Shown here: positions 48,995-58,956 of the stretch, in pieces
Numbering within the stretch: the first letter of the stretch is position 1
How the letters are laid out: every line of letters starts with the position of its first letter
Position numbers and translations under genes: made by a program
Source: JAGOBP01 sp964550855
GTDB lineage: Bacteria; Chloroflexota; Anaerolineae; Fen-1058
Reading direction: 5' to 3'
Length of the DNA: 64,000 bases
Assembly (NCBI GenBank): GCA_964550855.1
Contig: CAZKBQ010000011.1
Coordinates: forward strand, 27,355-91,354
The notes under the pieces: model-generated
What the model was told of the DNA's origin: nothing
Database searches by the model: none
The model's input: the letters and a program-made list of their open reading frames with translations, nothing else

Positions 48995-51244
48995 TCAGCG
49001 AAGCAGCGGCAGAAACGCCTGATACGGCGGCCCGGCATACTCATACGCGCCGATGTCAAAGCCCGCGCCGTATGGCCGAACGTTACCATCAAGATCGGTG
49101 TAAACCCCTGCATCGACGCCGTGATCGATCGCCGCTGAGTCGAAGGTGAGATGATAATCGTCGTGCGCGGGATCGACGAAGCGCGGATCAGCGGCGAAGC
49201 TGTGCGCGCCTGTGATCACGCCGAGGGTGTTGGTGACCAGATTGGCGAAAAAAAGATTGTAGTCTTCGGTGACGTGGCCGTTGGTGCTGTCAACTGCAAT
49301 GGCGTGCCGGGCGATGATGTTGTCCACCAGCACGACGTTGGCGTTGTTAGAGTTGTCAAGGCCGATGGCCGAGGCAGTGACCAGCGTTGGACTGGCAATG
49401 GTGGTGTGCGCGATGCGCACCTGGTTGACGGCGCTTAGCCTCAGTGCCGCGCCGGACCCGCCGGCCGAATTGCGCGCAAAGAGGGCGTTGACGATTGAAG
49501 CCGGCCCGCCGCCGAACAGGCCGCCGCCGTTTTGCGATGCCACATTGCCCACGAAGATCGTGTTGGAAAGCCACCGCACCTGGCCGATGGCCGCGCCGCC
49601 GCCGGTGGCCGCCGTGTTGTTGATGAACACCGAGTTTGAAATGACATCGGTGTGTTCGGCGAACAGGCCGCCGCCATAAGTCGTTGCGGTGTTGGCTTCA
49701 AAACGAGTGTTGACCAACGTGGCCGTGTAATTGGCATACAGCCCGCCGCCGATGTCGGCGCTGTTGCTGATGAACGCCGTGCCGCTGATGATCGCATCAC
49801 GATCTGTGCTCAGGCCGCTGCCCTGATTGCCGACAAACCGCCCGCCGGCGACGATCGACGGGCCGCCCAAGACGGCGCCTCCGCCTGCGTTGCGGATGAA
49901 ATCGACATTGGTCAAGGTGACCGGTTGGCCTGCAAACAGGCCGCCTGCGCCTGGGGCGGTGTTGCTGATGAAGGTGCTGTCCACGATTGACAGGGCGCCG
50001 TTGGCATGCAAGCCGCCGCCGCTGCCATTGCTCTGCACCACGTTGTTTTCAAAGCGGCTGTTGACCACGGTCGCCGCGTTGAAAGCATATGCTCCACCGC
50101 CGCCACAACCTGCGCCCCATGTTGTACAGCTCGCCTGGTTGCCAATCAAGTCGGTGTGGCTGATCAAGGTTCCAAATGCAAAGAAGCCGCCACCACTGCC
50201 GTCAATACTGATGTTGTCTTCAAAGCGGTTGTCGTACAGTTCAACGTCGCCGAAGTACGCGCCGCCGCCGTTTGATTGGGCCGCATTGCTGATGAAATCC
50301 GTGTGAGCCACCAGCGTCGTCCCCATCGCGTACAAGCCGCCGCCCCAATTTTCCTGAGCGGTATTGCCTTCAAATCGACTGTTGACGATCGCGCCGTCGA
50401 TCATGGTAACTGCGCCGCCGCCCAATGTGGCCGTGTTGCTGAAGAAAGCAGTGCCGCTGATGTCTGCGCCGACGTAATACATCCAGACCGCGCCGCCGAT
50501 GTCTCCTGTGTTCGCCTCGAAGCGGCTATCGATAATGGTCGCGGGACTATTGTAAGAGTAGACGGCGCTGCCGGCATTCCGCAGAAAGGTGGCGCGTGTC
50601 AGATCGAGATTGCCGTTGCGCGCATTGATCGCGCCGCCCAGATCGGCGGCGGTATTGTTTTCAAATCGGACATCCGACAGTGACACTGCGCCGTTCACGT
50701 AGAGACCGCCCCCGCGCGTGGCGGCATTCTCGATAAAGACCGCGCCGGTCACCATCAATGCAGTGGGGGTGAACCACTCGCCGGCGTACAGACCGCCGCC
50801 CTCGCCGGCGGTGTTGCTGATGAAACGTGAATTGATCACGCTTAAGGGCGCGTCTGAGTATAGACCGCCGCCATAGTCTGCATGTCCACCCGTGAACGTC
50901 AGCCCCGAAATCACGACCGAATTACTGATCGTCGCGTCGGTCACCGTCAGCACGCGCTGCCCCGCCATCGCATGGATGGTCGTCGTGGCGGAGTTGACGC
51001 CGGTCAGCGAGACCGGCTTGCTCAGCGTCAGGCTTTCGGTGTAGAGTCCGGCGTTGATGATGATGGTGTCGCCGCCGTTGGCGGCGTCGATGGCGGCCTG
51101 GATCGATTCGCCCGGATCGACGGTCAGATCGGCGGGCAGCTTCGCCGCGCGCAAGGGCGAGGCCGAGATTAGCCCGGCCACGACCAGCAGCGCGTACCCG
51201 GCCAAAATGATCACCAGTGACAGACGGATGAGGGCGCGCGACAT
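48995..51244 (-). CDS. Secreted right-handed beta-helix protein (Pmp-like repeats)
   Basis: 749 residues from the ATG at 51244 (GGGAGG 6 bases upstream). A signal/anchor helix (LSLVIILAGYALLVVAGLI) comes first. Then the pectate-lyase-like opening VDPGESIQAAIDAANGGDTI, then over 20 coils with GGGLYA and SRF(I/E)xNTA motifs, as in Chlamydia polymorphic outer-membrane proteins and other parallel beta-helix adhesins. The C-terminus has a closing domain (DPAHDDYHLTFDSAAIDHGV) and ends YQAFLPLLR, a tail often met in secreted Chloroflexota proteins. Likely a cell-surface or extracellular structural or binding protein; no catalytic site is apparent. Confidence 0.85.
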   Translation of the reverse strand: MSRALIRLSLVIILAGYALLVVAGLISASPLRAAKLPADLTVDPGESIQAAIDAANGGDTIIINAGLYTESLTLSKPVSLTGVNSATTTIHAMAGQRVLTVTDATISNSVVISGLTFTGGHADYGGGLYSDAPLSVINSRFISNTAGEGGGLYAGEWFTPTALMVTGAVFIENAATRGGGLYVNGAVSLSDVRFENNTAADLGGAINARNGNLDLTRATFLRNAGSAVYSYNSPATIIDSRFEANTGDIGGAVWMYYVGADISGTAFFSNTATLGGGAVTMIDGAIVNSRFEGNTAQENWGGGLYAMGTTLVAHTDFISNAAQSNGGGAYFGDVELYDNRFEDNISIDGSGGGFFAFGTLISHTDLIGNQASCTTWGAGCGGGGAYAFNAATVVNSRFENNVVQSNGSGGGLHANGALSIVDSTFISNTAPGAGGLFAGQPVTLTNVDFIRNAGGGAVLGGPSIVAGGRFVGNQGSGLSTDRDAIISGTAFISNSADIGGGLYANYTATLVNTRFEANTATTYGGGLFAEHTDVISNSVFINNTAATGGGAAIGQVRWLSNTIFVGNVASQNGGGLFGGGPASIVNALFARNSAGGSGAALRLSAVNQVRIAHTTIASPTLVTASAIGLDNSNNANVVLVDNIIARHAIAVDSTNGHVTEDYNLFFANLVTNTLGVITGAHSFAADPRFVDPAHDDYHLTFDSAAIDHGVDAGVYTDLDGNVRPYGAGFDIGAYEYAGPPYQAFLPLLR

Positions 51245-51342
51245 GTTGACCTCCCGTGCAGCAATCAAAACTCCCGGCCAGACCTACACAGTCTAACCGG
51301 GAGTCGCTGGTGTATCAAGTAATGAACGTCAGCCCTTCGCCG

Positions 51343-51370
51343 CTAACCACTGTCCACTCACCACTGGCCC
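51343..51370 (+). repeat. Heptamer array (CTNNCCA type)
   Basis: CTAACCA, CTGTCCA, CTCACCA, CTGGCCC in a row, just past the 3' end of the DUF58 gene. Same 7-base period as the other arrays. Confidence 0.65.
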
Positions 51371-51374
51371 TTGC

Positions 51375-52685
51375 TCACACTTCAGCTTTCACCATGCCCG
51401 CCATCGCCCTGGCCACGCCAGACAGCGGCGCGCTGAGCGCATTCTCCAGCGAGTCGCCGTTCTTGACGACGCTGATCGGAATGCCGGAGGCCGCCAGTTC
51501 CGCGATGACTTTATCGGTGCCGGGCGGCCCGCCAAACGATTTGGCGTCCAGCACCACCGTCGTCACGTGCAAGCCGCTGCGCTTGAGATGCCGCGCCACC
51601 TGCGCCCACTTGGGATCGGTGGACGGCGTGATCATCACCAGCGTGGTGCCGCGCGGCAATTGCTGCGTCTCGCGATAGAGCACTTCCTCAAACGGCACGA
51701 TGCCGCGCGCGCGCAGCACCGCCAGCGTTTCAAGGATTTTTTCCAGCTGGCGCTCGCCCCGATCGGCTTGCAGCACCTCGCGGCGCTGCCCGGCGGCGAT
51801 GAGGCCCAGCGTGCGGTCGCGCCGCAAAAAGAACTGCGCGATGGACGCCGCCGCGCTGATGGCGTATTCTTCCGTCGAGGGCGGCAGCGTGATCGGGACG
51901 CCGGCCTTGCGCAGGAGCGCTTCAGGGTCATCGGCCAGATCGATCTCGGGCAGATGCCGATCGCCGTAGTGCACGCCCGACCACAGATCGAGCATGATCC
52001 ACACATCGGCCAGCGGATCGAGCTCGAACTCCTTCACGATCAATCGATCTTTCCGCGCGGTGCTCTTCCAGTGGATGCGGTTGAACGGATCGCCCGGTTC
52101 ATAATCGCGCACCCCGGCGGCGTTGGTGGTGACGTAGTGCGTGCGGCGGCGCAGCGCATCGCCGCCCGGCAGCACGCCGATGGGCAGCGGAAACGATCGC
52201 AGGTTCACCGTGTTCGGATAGACGACGAGGCTGGACGTATGCGGCAGATGATACTTGATGCGGAACAGCCCGAACGGATCGCCGCTGGTCAATGTGATCG
52301 GCCCCAGCCGGAAGCGGCCGCGTTCGCGGCAGATGGTGCGCACCGTCCACGAATATTCGGTGCGCGCCGGCATGTTGGACACCACGTGGCTGACGTGATG
52401 GCCGGGCATATCCGACTCATCGTCCATCTCCAGCCACATGTTGGGAATGGCGCTGCGATTGCGAATGATGAACGTCTCGCTGATGGTACTGCCCACCTGC
52501 GCGCGCCGCATGCGCGTCTGGCGCACCAGCTGTACGCGGCTCAGCGCGGTGCGCGCCCAGAAAAACGACAACAGCAGCACCAACACCACCGCGTAGAACA
52601 CGGTGAAGAAGATGGAGCGCGTGGTTGCCAACCCCAGCACCAGCGCAATGAAACCGACCAGAACGACAGAGCGAACGCGAGTCAT
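51375..52685 (-). CDS. DUF58-domain protein, MoxR partner
   Basis: 436 residues. Two hydrophobic segments at the N-terminus (about 7-22 and 25-43), a beta-rich middle with LGPITLTSGDPFGLFRIKYH, then the DUF58 core VRDYEPGDPFNRIHWKSTAR and a von Willebrand A-like region containing VWIMLDLWSGVHYGDR. DUF58 proteins pair with MoxR ATPases, here the next gene upstream in the same direction, and are thought to help assemble or insert cofactors into periplasmic or membrane proteins. The start ATG at 52685 fits the first membrane helix. Confidence 0.88.
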   Translation of the reverse strand: MTRVRSVVLVGFIALVLGLATTRSIFFTVFYAVVLVLLLSFFWARTALSRVQLVRQTRMRRAQVGSTISETFIIRNRSAIPNMWLEMDDESDMPGHHVSHVVSNMPARTEYSWTVRTICRERGRFRLGPITLTSGDPFGLFRIKYHLPHTSSLVVYPNTVNLRSFPLPIGVLPGGDALRRRTHYVTTNAAGVRDYEPGDPFNRIHWKSTARKDRLIVKEFELDPLADVWIMLDLWSGVHYGDRHLPEIDLADDPEALLRKAGVPITLPPSTEEYAISAAASIAQFFLRRDRTLGLIAAGQRREVLQADRGERQLEKILETLAVLRARGIVPFEEVLYRETQQLPRGTTLVMITPSTDPKWAQVARHLKRSGLHVTTVVLDAKSFGGPPGTDKVIAELAASGIPISVVKNGDSLENALSAPLSGVARAMAGMVKAEV

Positions 52686-52707
52686 GGAAGTAGTTGATGA
52701 CCGGCGG

Positions 52708-52777
52708 CCAGTGGCTGGTAGTTGATAGAGGACGGGCCGATTCCCTGCCCCGATCAGTCGCCACTAACCACTGATCA

Positions 52778-52781
<4 letters not shown>
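52708..52781 (+). repeat. Heptamer array with inverted halves between MoxR and DUF58 genes
   Basis: CCAGTGG, CTGGTAG, TTGATAG (52708-52728). After a 32-base centre come CCACTAA, CCACTGA, TCACTAT (52761-52781) in the opposite sense. The right half overlaps the stop codon of the MoxR gene. Confidence 0.65.
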
Positions 52782-53734
<953 letters not shown>

Positions 53735-53898
53735 GCATAATCTCCAGACTGGGTTAATGACCCAAACTCGCTCGCGATCCGTCGGGGTTGCGAGCGAGTC
53801 CGTATGCCACTTGAACAAGTATACCTTATTTGGCGTAGCAAGGTTCAAAACTTCCCCGGATACGCTGGCGGTGCTGATCGCGGGCTTGCCCCTCATGC

Positions 53899-53904
53899 TA
53901 TAAT
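53899..53904 (+). promoter_or_regulatory. -10 box of the hydrolase gene
   Basis: TATAAT 24 bases before the ATG at 53928; the -35 is weak. GGAGG lies between. Confidence 0.45.
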
Positions 53905-53927
53905 GCTGATAGCGGAGGGGGTTGCTC

Positions 53928-54740
53928 ATGTCCGGCACACGGATCGAGGGCATCGGCATTAACTATACCCAGATCGGCGCGGGGCCGGATGTGTTGCTGC
54001 TGCACGGCTGGGCGTCATCGACGCGGCTGTGGGCGCGCACCGCGCAGCGGCTGGCCGACGCCGGCTACCGCGCCACCGCTCTCGATCTGCCCGGCTTTGG
54101 CCGCAGCGAACAGCCCCCGTTTGACTGGTATTCCGCCGGGCAATATACGCGCTTCATCGTACACTTCTGCCAGCAGCTGCAGCTGGCGCGCCCCGCCGTG
54201 GTGGGGCATTCGCTGGGGGCGGCGCTGGCGCTGAGCGTCGCCGCCGAGTATCCGGTCAGCGCCGTCATGGCCTGCGCGCCCGTCGTCAACGGGCGGCTCG
54301 GCCTCAACGCGCACCGCTGGTTCACGTCGCGCGTCACGCGGCGCGCCCTCAGCCTGGCGCAGGCCAGTCCGCTGTGGCCCGCCCTGAGTGACCTGCATCC
54401 TGTCACCGCGCCGGGCCTGGTTCGCAGTGACGTGTGGCGGCGCAACCAGGAAGACTTCGGGCGCACCACCTTCAAATCGGTTGCCGGCAGTCTGCGCGCC
54501 GTCGTGCAGCTCGATCTGTCTGATCGCTTGCCGCTGATCACGGCCCCAACTTTGATTTTGATTGGCGGGCGCGATTTCACCGTGCCCAATTCTCAAGGGC
54601 GGCTGGCGGCCCGATTGATCCCGGCTGCCCGACTGGTCTGCTGGCCGCGCACCGGCCATTCGCCCATTGACGAGCGTCCCCGCGAGTTCGATCAATTGTT
54701 GTTGCAGCACCTACGCGATCACGTTTCAGCCACCCGCTAA
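53928..54740 (+). CDS. Alpha/beta hydrolase
   Basis: 270 residues from the ATG at 53928 behind GGAGGGGG. Oxyanion region LLLHGWASSTRLW, LDLPGFGRSEQPP, nucleophile Ser in VVGHSLGAALALS, catalytic Asp in LIGGRDFTVPNS and His in WPRTGHSPIDERP. It is a complete catalytic triad of the BioH/epoxide-hydrolase-like class; the substrate cannot be read. The next gene (ThpR) starts 11 bases after its stop, so they share a message. Confidence 0.88.
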   Translation: MSGTRIEGIGINYTQIGAGPDVLLLHGWASSTRLWARTAQRLADAGYRATALDLPGFGRSEQPPFDWYSAGQYTRFIVHFCQQLQLARPAVVGHSLGAALALSVAAEYPVSAVMACAPVVNGRLGLNAHRWFTSRVTRRALSLAQASPLWPALSDLHPVTAPGLVRSDVWRRNQEDFGRTTFKSVAGSLRAVVQLDLSDRLPLITAPTLILIGGRDFTVPNSQGRLAARLIPAARLVCWPRTGHSPIDERPREFDQLLLQHLRDHVSATR

Positions 54741-54751
54741 AGGTCATCACC

Positions 54752-55342
54752 ATGGACGCCATTCGAGCCTTCATCGCGGTCGAAGTCCCGCGAGAGATTC
54801 TGGACCAACTGGGCGATCTGGAAGCGCAGCTCAAGCGGCAAATGCCGCCTGGCTCCATCCGCTGGGTAAAGCCGGACAGCATTCACCTGACGTTGAAATT
54901 CCTGGGGCAGGTGCCGTCCGATCAGCTGGGCCTGATCACGTCATCGCTCAAAACGGCTGTGGCCGCGCATCCGGCCTTCACGCTTGAGGTGTCCGGCGCG
55001 GGCTGCTTCCCCAACGCCCATCGGCCGCGCGTGGTCTGGGCCGGCGTCCACGAGATCGGCGGCGGACATCAGCTGGCGCACCTGCAGCGCGCCGTCGAAC
55101 ACGCCATTTCGCCGCTGGGCTATCCCGCCGAACCGCGTGATTTTTCGCCGCACCTCACACTGGGCCGCCTGGCCCGCGACGTGAAACAGCACGAATTGAA
55201 GCAGGTGGGCGACGTGGTGGCTGACGCCCGCGTGGGCGTGCTGGGCCGCTGGGAAGTAACGCACGTGGCGCTGATCAAGAGCGATTTGCAGCCGGCCGGC
55301 GCAGTCTATACCATCCTGGCGAGAGCGCCACTGGTGAAGTGA
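54752..55342 (+). CDS. thpR: RNA 2',3'-cyclic phosphodiesterase (ThpR/LigT)
   Basis: 196 residues. The two H-x-T-x motifs of the 2H phosphoesterase superfamily are clear: IHLTLKFLGQVP and PHLTLGRLARD. It starts MDAIRAFIAVEVPREILDQL, the standard ThpR opening. The enzyme opens 2',3'-cyclic phosphates on RNA ends. It is in an operon with the alpha/beta hydrolase, and a heptamer array follows directly after its stop. Confidence 0.92.
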   Translation: MDAIRAFIAVEVPREILDQLGDLEAQLKRQMPPGSIRWVKPDSIHLTLKFLGQVPSDQLGLITSSLKTAVAAHPAFTLEVSGAGCFPNAHRPRVVWAGVHEIGGGHQLAHLQRAVEHAISPLGYPAEPRDFSPHLTLGRLARDVKQHELKQVGDVVADARVGVLGRWEVTHVALIKSDLQPAGAVYTILARAPLVK

Positions 55343-55343
55343 T

Positions 55344-55378
55344 ACGTAATACGTAAAGCGTAATACGTAAAACGTAAT
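55344..55378 (+). repeat. Heptamer array, 5 units
   Basis: ACGTAAT, ACGTAAA, GCGTAAT, ACGTAAA, ACGTAAT, starting two bases after the thpR stop. Mixes the CGTAA words of the 17944 and 27397 arrays. Confidence 0.8.
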
Positions 55379-55402
55379 GTGTATGACGCAGCATTAGTAA
55401 AC

Positions 55403-56032
55403 ATGTTTACGGATCGGGCAGAAGCCGGGCGAAGGTTGGTGGCGGCGTTGATCGGGTGCATCGATGATCTCGCGCCGCCGATCGTGCTGGGCATCCCGCG
55501 CGGCGGCGTCATCGTCGCGCGGCCGGTGGCTGACGCGCTGCACGCTCCGCTCGACGTGATCCTCACGCACAAACTGGGCGCGCCTGATAATCCCGAGCTG
55601 GCCATCGGCGCCGTGGCCGAAGATGGCACGCTGATGCTGGATGAGTTGATGTTGCATCAGGTGTGGCTGCCGCGCGGCTATCTTGAACAGGAAATCGCCC
55701 GCCAACGCGCCGAGATGCGTCGCCGCGCCGCAGTCTATCGCGCGGGGCACACACCGCCATCCATGGAACAGCGTACGGCCATCGTGGTGGACGATGGGGT
55801 GGCAACCGGGTCAACCTTGATCGCCGCGCTGCGATCGGCCCGAGCCCAGGGCGCAGCCGCCGTCGTCGCCGCTGCACCGGTCGGGCCGCGCGAGGCGCTG
55901 CGCCGTTTGCGTCCCGAGGCCGATCATGTCGTGATTGTCGAGACACCCCTCGACTTCTTCGCCGTCGGCCAGTTCTACCATTATTTTCCCCAGATCACCG
56001 ACGAGGAAGTCTGCGCGGCGTTAACGCAATAG
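55403..56032 (+). CDS. Phosphoribosyltransferase-domain protein
   Basis: 209 residues from the ATG at 55403 (MFTDRAEAGRRLVAAL); a GTG eight codons earlier lies at the end of the heptamer array. The PRPP loop is IVVDDGVATGSTLIAAL and the N-terminal GIPRGGVIVARPVADAL fits the family. Members are often fused or linked to a dienelactone-like hydrolase and have no settled substrate. The preceding alpha/beta hydrolase gene fits that association. Confidence 0.85.
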   Translation: MFTDRAEAGRRLVAALIGCIDDLAPPIVLGIPRGGVIVARPVADALHAPLDVILTHKLGAPDNPELAIGAVAEDGTLMLDELMLHQVWLPRGYLEQEIARQRAEMRRRAAVYRAGHTPPSMEQRTAIVVDDGVATGSTLIAALRSARAQGAAAVVAAAPVGPREALRRLRPEADHVVIVETPLDFFAVGQFYHYFPQITDEEVCAALTQ

Positions 56033-56186
56033 GATATTGCTCCCGGTCGGGCGGCGTTTTGTGTTACAGTTGTGTTTCGGTTTTTCCCCTTTTGGGTAGT
56101 CCACGTTTTTTTGCCCGTAACTCCCTTCTAAATCTCTCCGACTAAGGGTAAGATTGCCGCCAGCCTGTGAGCGGGGGAGCGCCGTT

Positions 56187-57008
56187 GTGTTTGCCGAAGC
56201 CAATCGAGAATTGGAGTTTAGCTTCATCGCCGTCCTGATCGTTGCGGCGGGTTTCATCGTTTATGAAGGCTTCGGTTCCCCCAGTGGCAGCGACCCGATC
56301 GGTCACCTCATGGGCATCATCGGCATGACGATGATGCTGATGACCGAGACGCTGTACACGTTTCGCAAACGCCTGCGGTGGTTCAATGTGGGCCGATTGC
56401 GGGCCTGGCTGTCGTTCCACATCTTCACCGGCATCGTCGGCCCGGCGCTGGTGCTGACGCATAGCGCGTTTGAATTCAACGGGCTGGCCGGCCTATCGAT
56501 GCTGTTCACCGTCATCGTGGTGGGCAGCGGTTTTGTGGGGCGTTACCTGTACACGGCCATCCCGCGTTCGCGCGCCGGTGTTGAATTGACGCTGGCGCAG
56601 GTACAGTCACAGGCGGCTGAAGTCCAGCAGCAGATCGAGCGCTTCGCCGCGGAGAAACCCGCGCGGGCGCAGGCGCTACTCCAGGCGGATGCGGCGCATC
56701 AGGCCGAAGCGCGCCGCGGCACCATGGGCAGCATTTTGAGCCGCGGCGTGACCGATCTGCGCTATCGCCGCTCGTTGGAGGCTCAGCTGCGCCAGCTGGA
56801 CATGGCCGAGCGTCGGCAATTGAAAGATCTGACGCGCTTGCTGCGCCGCCGCCGCGAACTGGAGCGCCAGGTCGCCACGCTGCACGCGGCGCATCGGCTC
56901 ATGGGCTGGTGGCACACCGTGCACGTGCCGCTGGGCGTGACGCTGTTTCTCTCGGCCTTTCTGCACGTGATCGGGGTGCTGTACTACGGCGCGGTGAAGC
57001 TGTTTTAG
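56187..57008 (+). CDS. Membrane protein with candidate b-type heme histidines
   Basis: 273 residues from a GTG at 56187 with GGGGAG 8 bases upstream. About five hydrophobic helices: FIAVLIVAAGFIVYEG, GIIGMTMMLMTETLY, SFHIFTGIVGPALVLTHSAF, MLFTVIVVGSGFVGRYL and the last, HVPLGVTLFLSAFLHVIGVL. A charged coiled-coil of about 90 residues lies between helices 4 and 5. Histidines in helix 3 (two), before and within helix 5 (WHTVHVP, FLHVIG) are placed as in diheme cytochrome b-type proteins. It starts a run of five redox genes and would pass electrons between the cytoplasmic Fe-S/FAD partners and the outer cytochromes. Heme binding is inferred. Confidence 0.7.
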   Translation: MFAEANRELEFSFIAVLIVAAGFIVYEGFGSPSGSDPIGHLMGIIGMTMMLMTETLYTFRKRLRWFNVGRLRAWLSFHIFTGIVGPALVLTHSAFEFNGLAGLSMLFTVIVVGSGFVGRYLYTAIPRSRAGVELTLAQVQSQAAEVQQQIERFAAEKPARAQALLQADAAHQAEARRGTMGSILSRGVTDLRYRRSLEAQLRQLDMAERRQLKDLTRLLRRRRELERQVATLHAAHRLMGWWHTVHVPLGVTLFLSAFLHVIGVLYYGAVKLF

Positions 57009-57009
57009 C

Positions 57010-58017
57010 ATGCGAGCTCATCCGTTCTTTTCGCTGCCGGGCTGTCTGGGGGCGCTGATCTTCATCGTGGCCATGGTGGCCGCCACGGCCGTGGTGGGTG
57101 GCGGTCTGTTCAGCCCGGGGCAAGTGTCGGCGCAAGGGGCCGATCGGCCGCCGCTGCAGGGCTTCACATCGCACGTGGATTTTGAAGGCAAATGCGAGTA
57201 CTGCCACGCGCCGTGGACGGGCGTCACCGCCGATCTGTGCGAGACCTGCCATACGCAGGTGGCCGATGAGCGCCGCACTGCGACCGGCGTACACGGCGTG
57301 CTGAGAAACACGCACGATTGCCGGCTGTGTCACACCGAACATCGCGGCCGCAACGCCGATCAGACGGCCGCCGCCATGCAGACTTTTCCGCACGAGCAAA
57401 CCGGTTACAGCCTGGTCAAGCATCAACAGTGGCCGGACGGCAAGGGTTTTACCTGCCGGGACTGTCACGCTTCATCCGGCGCGACTTATGCGTTTGAACC
57501 GTCGGCGTGCGAGACCTGCCACCGCCGCGTCGATGCCGGCTTTGTGGATCAACACGTGGTCAAGTACAGCGCCGACTGCCTGGCGTGCCATCACGAGTTG
57601 ACGCCGTTCGATCATCACACCTTTGCCCTGACAGGTGGGCACGCGCAGGTGCGCTGCAATCAATGTCACACGACCAGTGACTTTGCAGCCGCGAAAGCCG
57701 ACTGTGTCAGCTGTCATGCTGATCCGGCGATTCACGCGGGGATGTTTGGCACCGACTGCGCCGCCTGCCATACCATTCAGGGCTGGCTGCCCGCCCGATT
57801 GGCGAAGCACACCTTCCCGATCGATCACGGCGGCGAAGGGGAAATTGCCTGCGCCACGTGTCACACGCAGACGTATCAGGCGTACACCTGCTACAACTGC
57901 CACGCGCACAACGAGGCCGAGGATAAGCAGACGCACTTAAAAGCGGGCATCACGGAATTTGGCGACTGCATGAAGTGCCACGCCGACGGCTTGGTACACG
58001 AGCAGCAGCGCCAGTGA
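57010..58017 (+). CDS. Multiheme c-type cytochrome with 12 CxxCH motifs
   Basis: 335 residues, starting one base after the previous stop. An N-terminal hydrophobic anchor (LGALIFIVAMVAATAVVGGG) is followed by 12 CxxCH heme sites: CEYCH, CETCH, CRLCH, CRDCH, CETCH, CLACH, CNQCH, CVSCH, CAACH, CATCH, CYNCH and CMKCH. Many extra histidines (for example PFDHHTFALTGGH, KHTFPIDHGG) can serve as second ligands. The protein would sit outside the membrane, held by its N-terminal helix, and take electrons from the membrane cytochrome b-like partner. It resembles cytochrome c3/c7-type multiheme proteins in density, about one heme per 25 residues after the anchor. Confidence 0.9.
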   Translation: MRAHPFFSLPGCLGALIFIVAMVAATAVVGGGLFSPGQVSAQGADRPPLQGFTSHVDFEGKCEYCHAPWTGVTADLCETCHTQVADERRTATGVHGVLRNTHDCRLCHTEHRGRNADQTAAAMQTFPHEQTGYSLVKHQQWPDGKGFTCRDCHASSGATYAFEPSACETCHRRVDAGFVDQHVVKYSADCLACHHELTPFDHHTFALTGGHAQVRCNQCHTTSDFAAAKADCVSCHADPAIHAGMFGTDCAACHTIQGWLPARLAKHTFPIDHGGEGEIACATCHTQTYQAYTCYNCHAHNEAEDKQTHLKAGITEFGDCMKCHADGLVHEQQRQ

Positions 58018-58047
58018 CGGGCAACGAGCCATGAGCGAGGTGACGGT

Positions 58048-58947
58048 TTGCGCGAAGTTCTGATTCGCGATCTGGGCAAGTGCATCAACTGCAATGTGTG
58101 CGTGGAGGCCTGCCAAACCCGGCATGGCCGCGCGCGCATGACGATGACCGGCCCGGTCTTCGGCCAGTATCAATTACCCGATGTCTGCCGGAACTGCCCG
58201 GACACGCCCTGTGTGCGCGCCTGCCATCTGGACGGCATGCACCGACATGACGGCAAGACCTTTGTGTCCGATGCCTGCCGCGGCTGCAATAAGTGCGTGG
58301 AGGCCTGCCCGTACGGCGTCATCGTTTTGCTGCCGCGTCAGCACCAGCAGCGTGAAGGCTTTTTCAAGCGTATCGTGGCGCAGGCGCGCGGCTTCGGGCG
58401 CGGGCAGAGCGGCGGTTTCATCGACGGGCGCGTGGCCGCCGACGCCACGCGCTGCGTGCAGTGCGGCGTGTGCGGCTACAACTGCCCGGCCGGCATCCAG
58501 GTCCGCGACTACGCGCGCGAAGGCAAAATCGTCGACGACGAGCGCTGTGTAAAGTGCGGCCTGTGCATCGAAAAGTGCCCGCGCGGCACGTTGCGCTGGG
58601 ATACGGCCCAAACGCTGCCGGTGGCGCCCACGCCGTTGTTCCGCGCCGACAAATGCGATCTGTGCCGCGGCTACGGCGAGAGTGCCTGCGTCAAAGAGTG
58701 TCCCACCGGCGCGATGCTGCGCTTGCCGGCCACCGAGCAGCTGCAGGCTTTGAACGATCAGCTGTACGCGGCGGTGATGGAACGCGCGAATCTGCCGCCG
58801 GTGAAACAGTCGGCCTGGCACAGCAGCCCGATCGATCTGTACGACGAGCCGTTGGCGCCCGCACCCGATCGCGCCGCGCGGCCCAACACGCAACGAGCGG
58901 CCGGTCAGACCGGCTCACTGCGCGGCAAAGTGGCCGCGGCCAAGTAA
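58048..58947 (+). CDS. Polyferredoxin-like 4Fe-4S protein
   Basis: 299 residues from a TTG start with GAGGTG 4 bases upstream. Cysteine motifs in order: CINCNVCVEAC (Cys12-22), CRNCPDTPCVRAC, CRGCNKCVEACP, CVQCGVCGYNCP, CVKCGLCIEKCP, and CDLCRGYGESACVKECP, together enough for five or six clusters. The layout is like the electron-transfer subunits HycB/PsrB, with an added second ferredoxin pair. It has no signal peptide, so it is probably cytoplasmic. It sits between the 12-heme cytochrome and the FAD oxidoreductase and likely links the flavin to the membrane protein. The C-terminus is a Pro/Ala-rich tail. Confidence 0.88.
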   Translation: MREVLIRDLGKCINCNVCVEACQTRHGRARMTMTGPVFGQYQLPDVCRNCPDTPCVRACHLDGMHRHDGKTFVSDACRGCNKCVEACPYGVIVLLPRQHQQREGFFKRIVAQARGFGRGQSGGFIDGRVAADATRCVQCGVCGYNCPAGIQVRDYAREGKIVDDERCVKCGLCIEKCPRGTLRWDTAQTLPVAPTPLFRADKCDLCRGYGESACVKECPTGAMLRLPATEQLQALNDQLYAAVMERANLPPVKQSAWHSSPIDLYDEPLAPAPDRAARPNTQRAAGQTGSLRGKVAAAK

Positions 58948-58956
58948 GTATTCATC

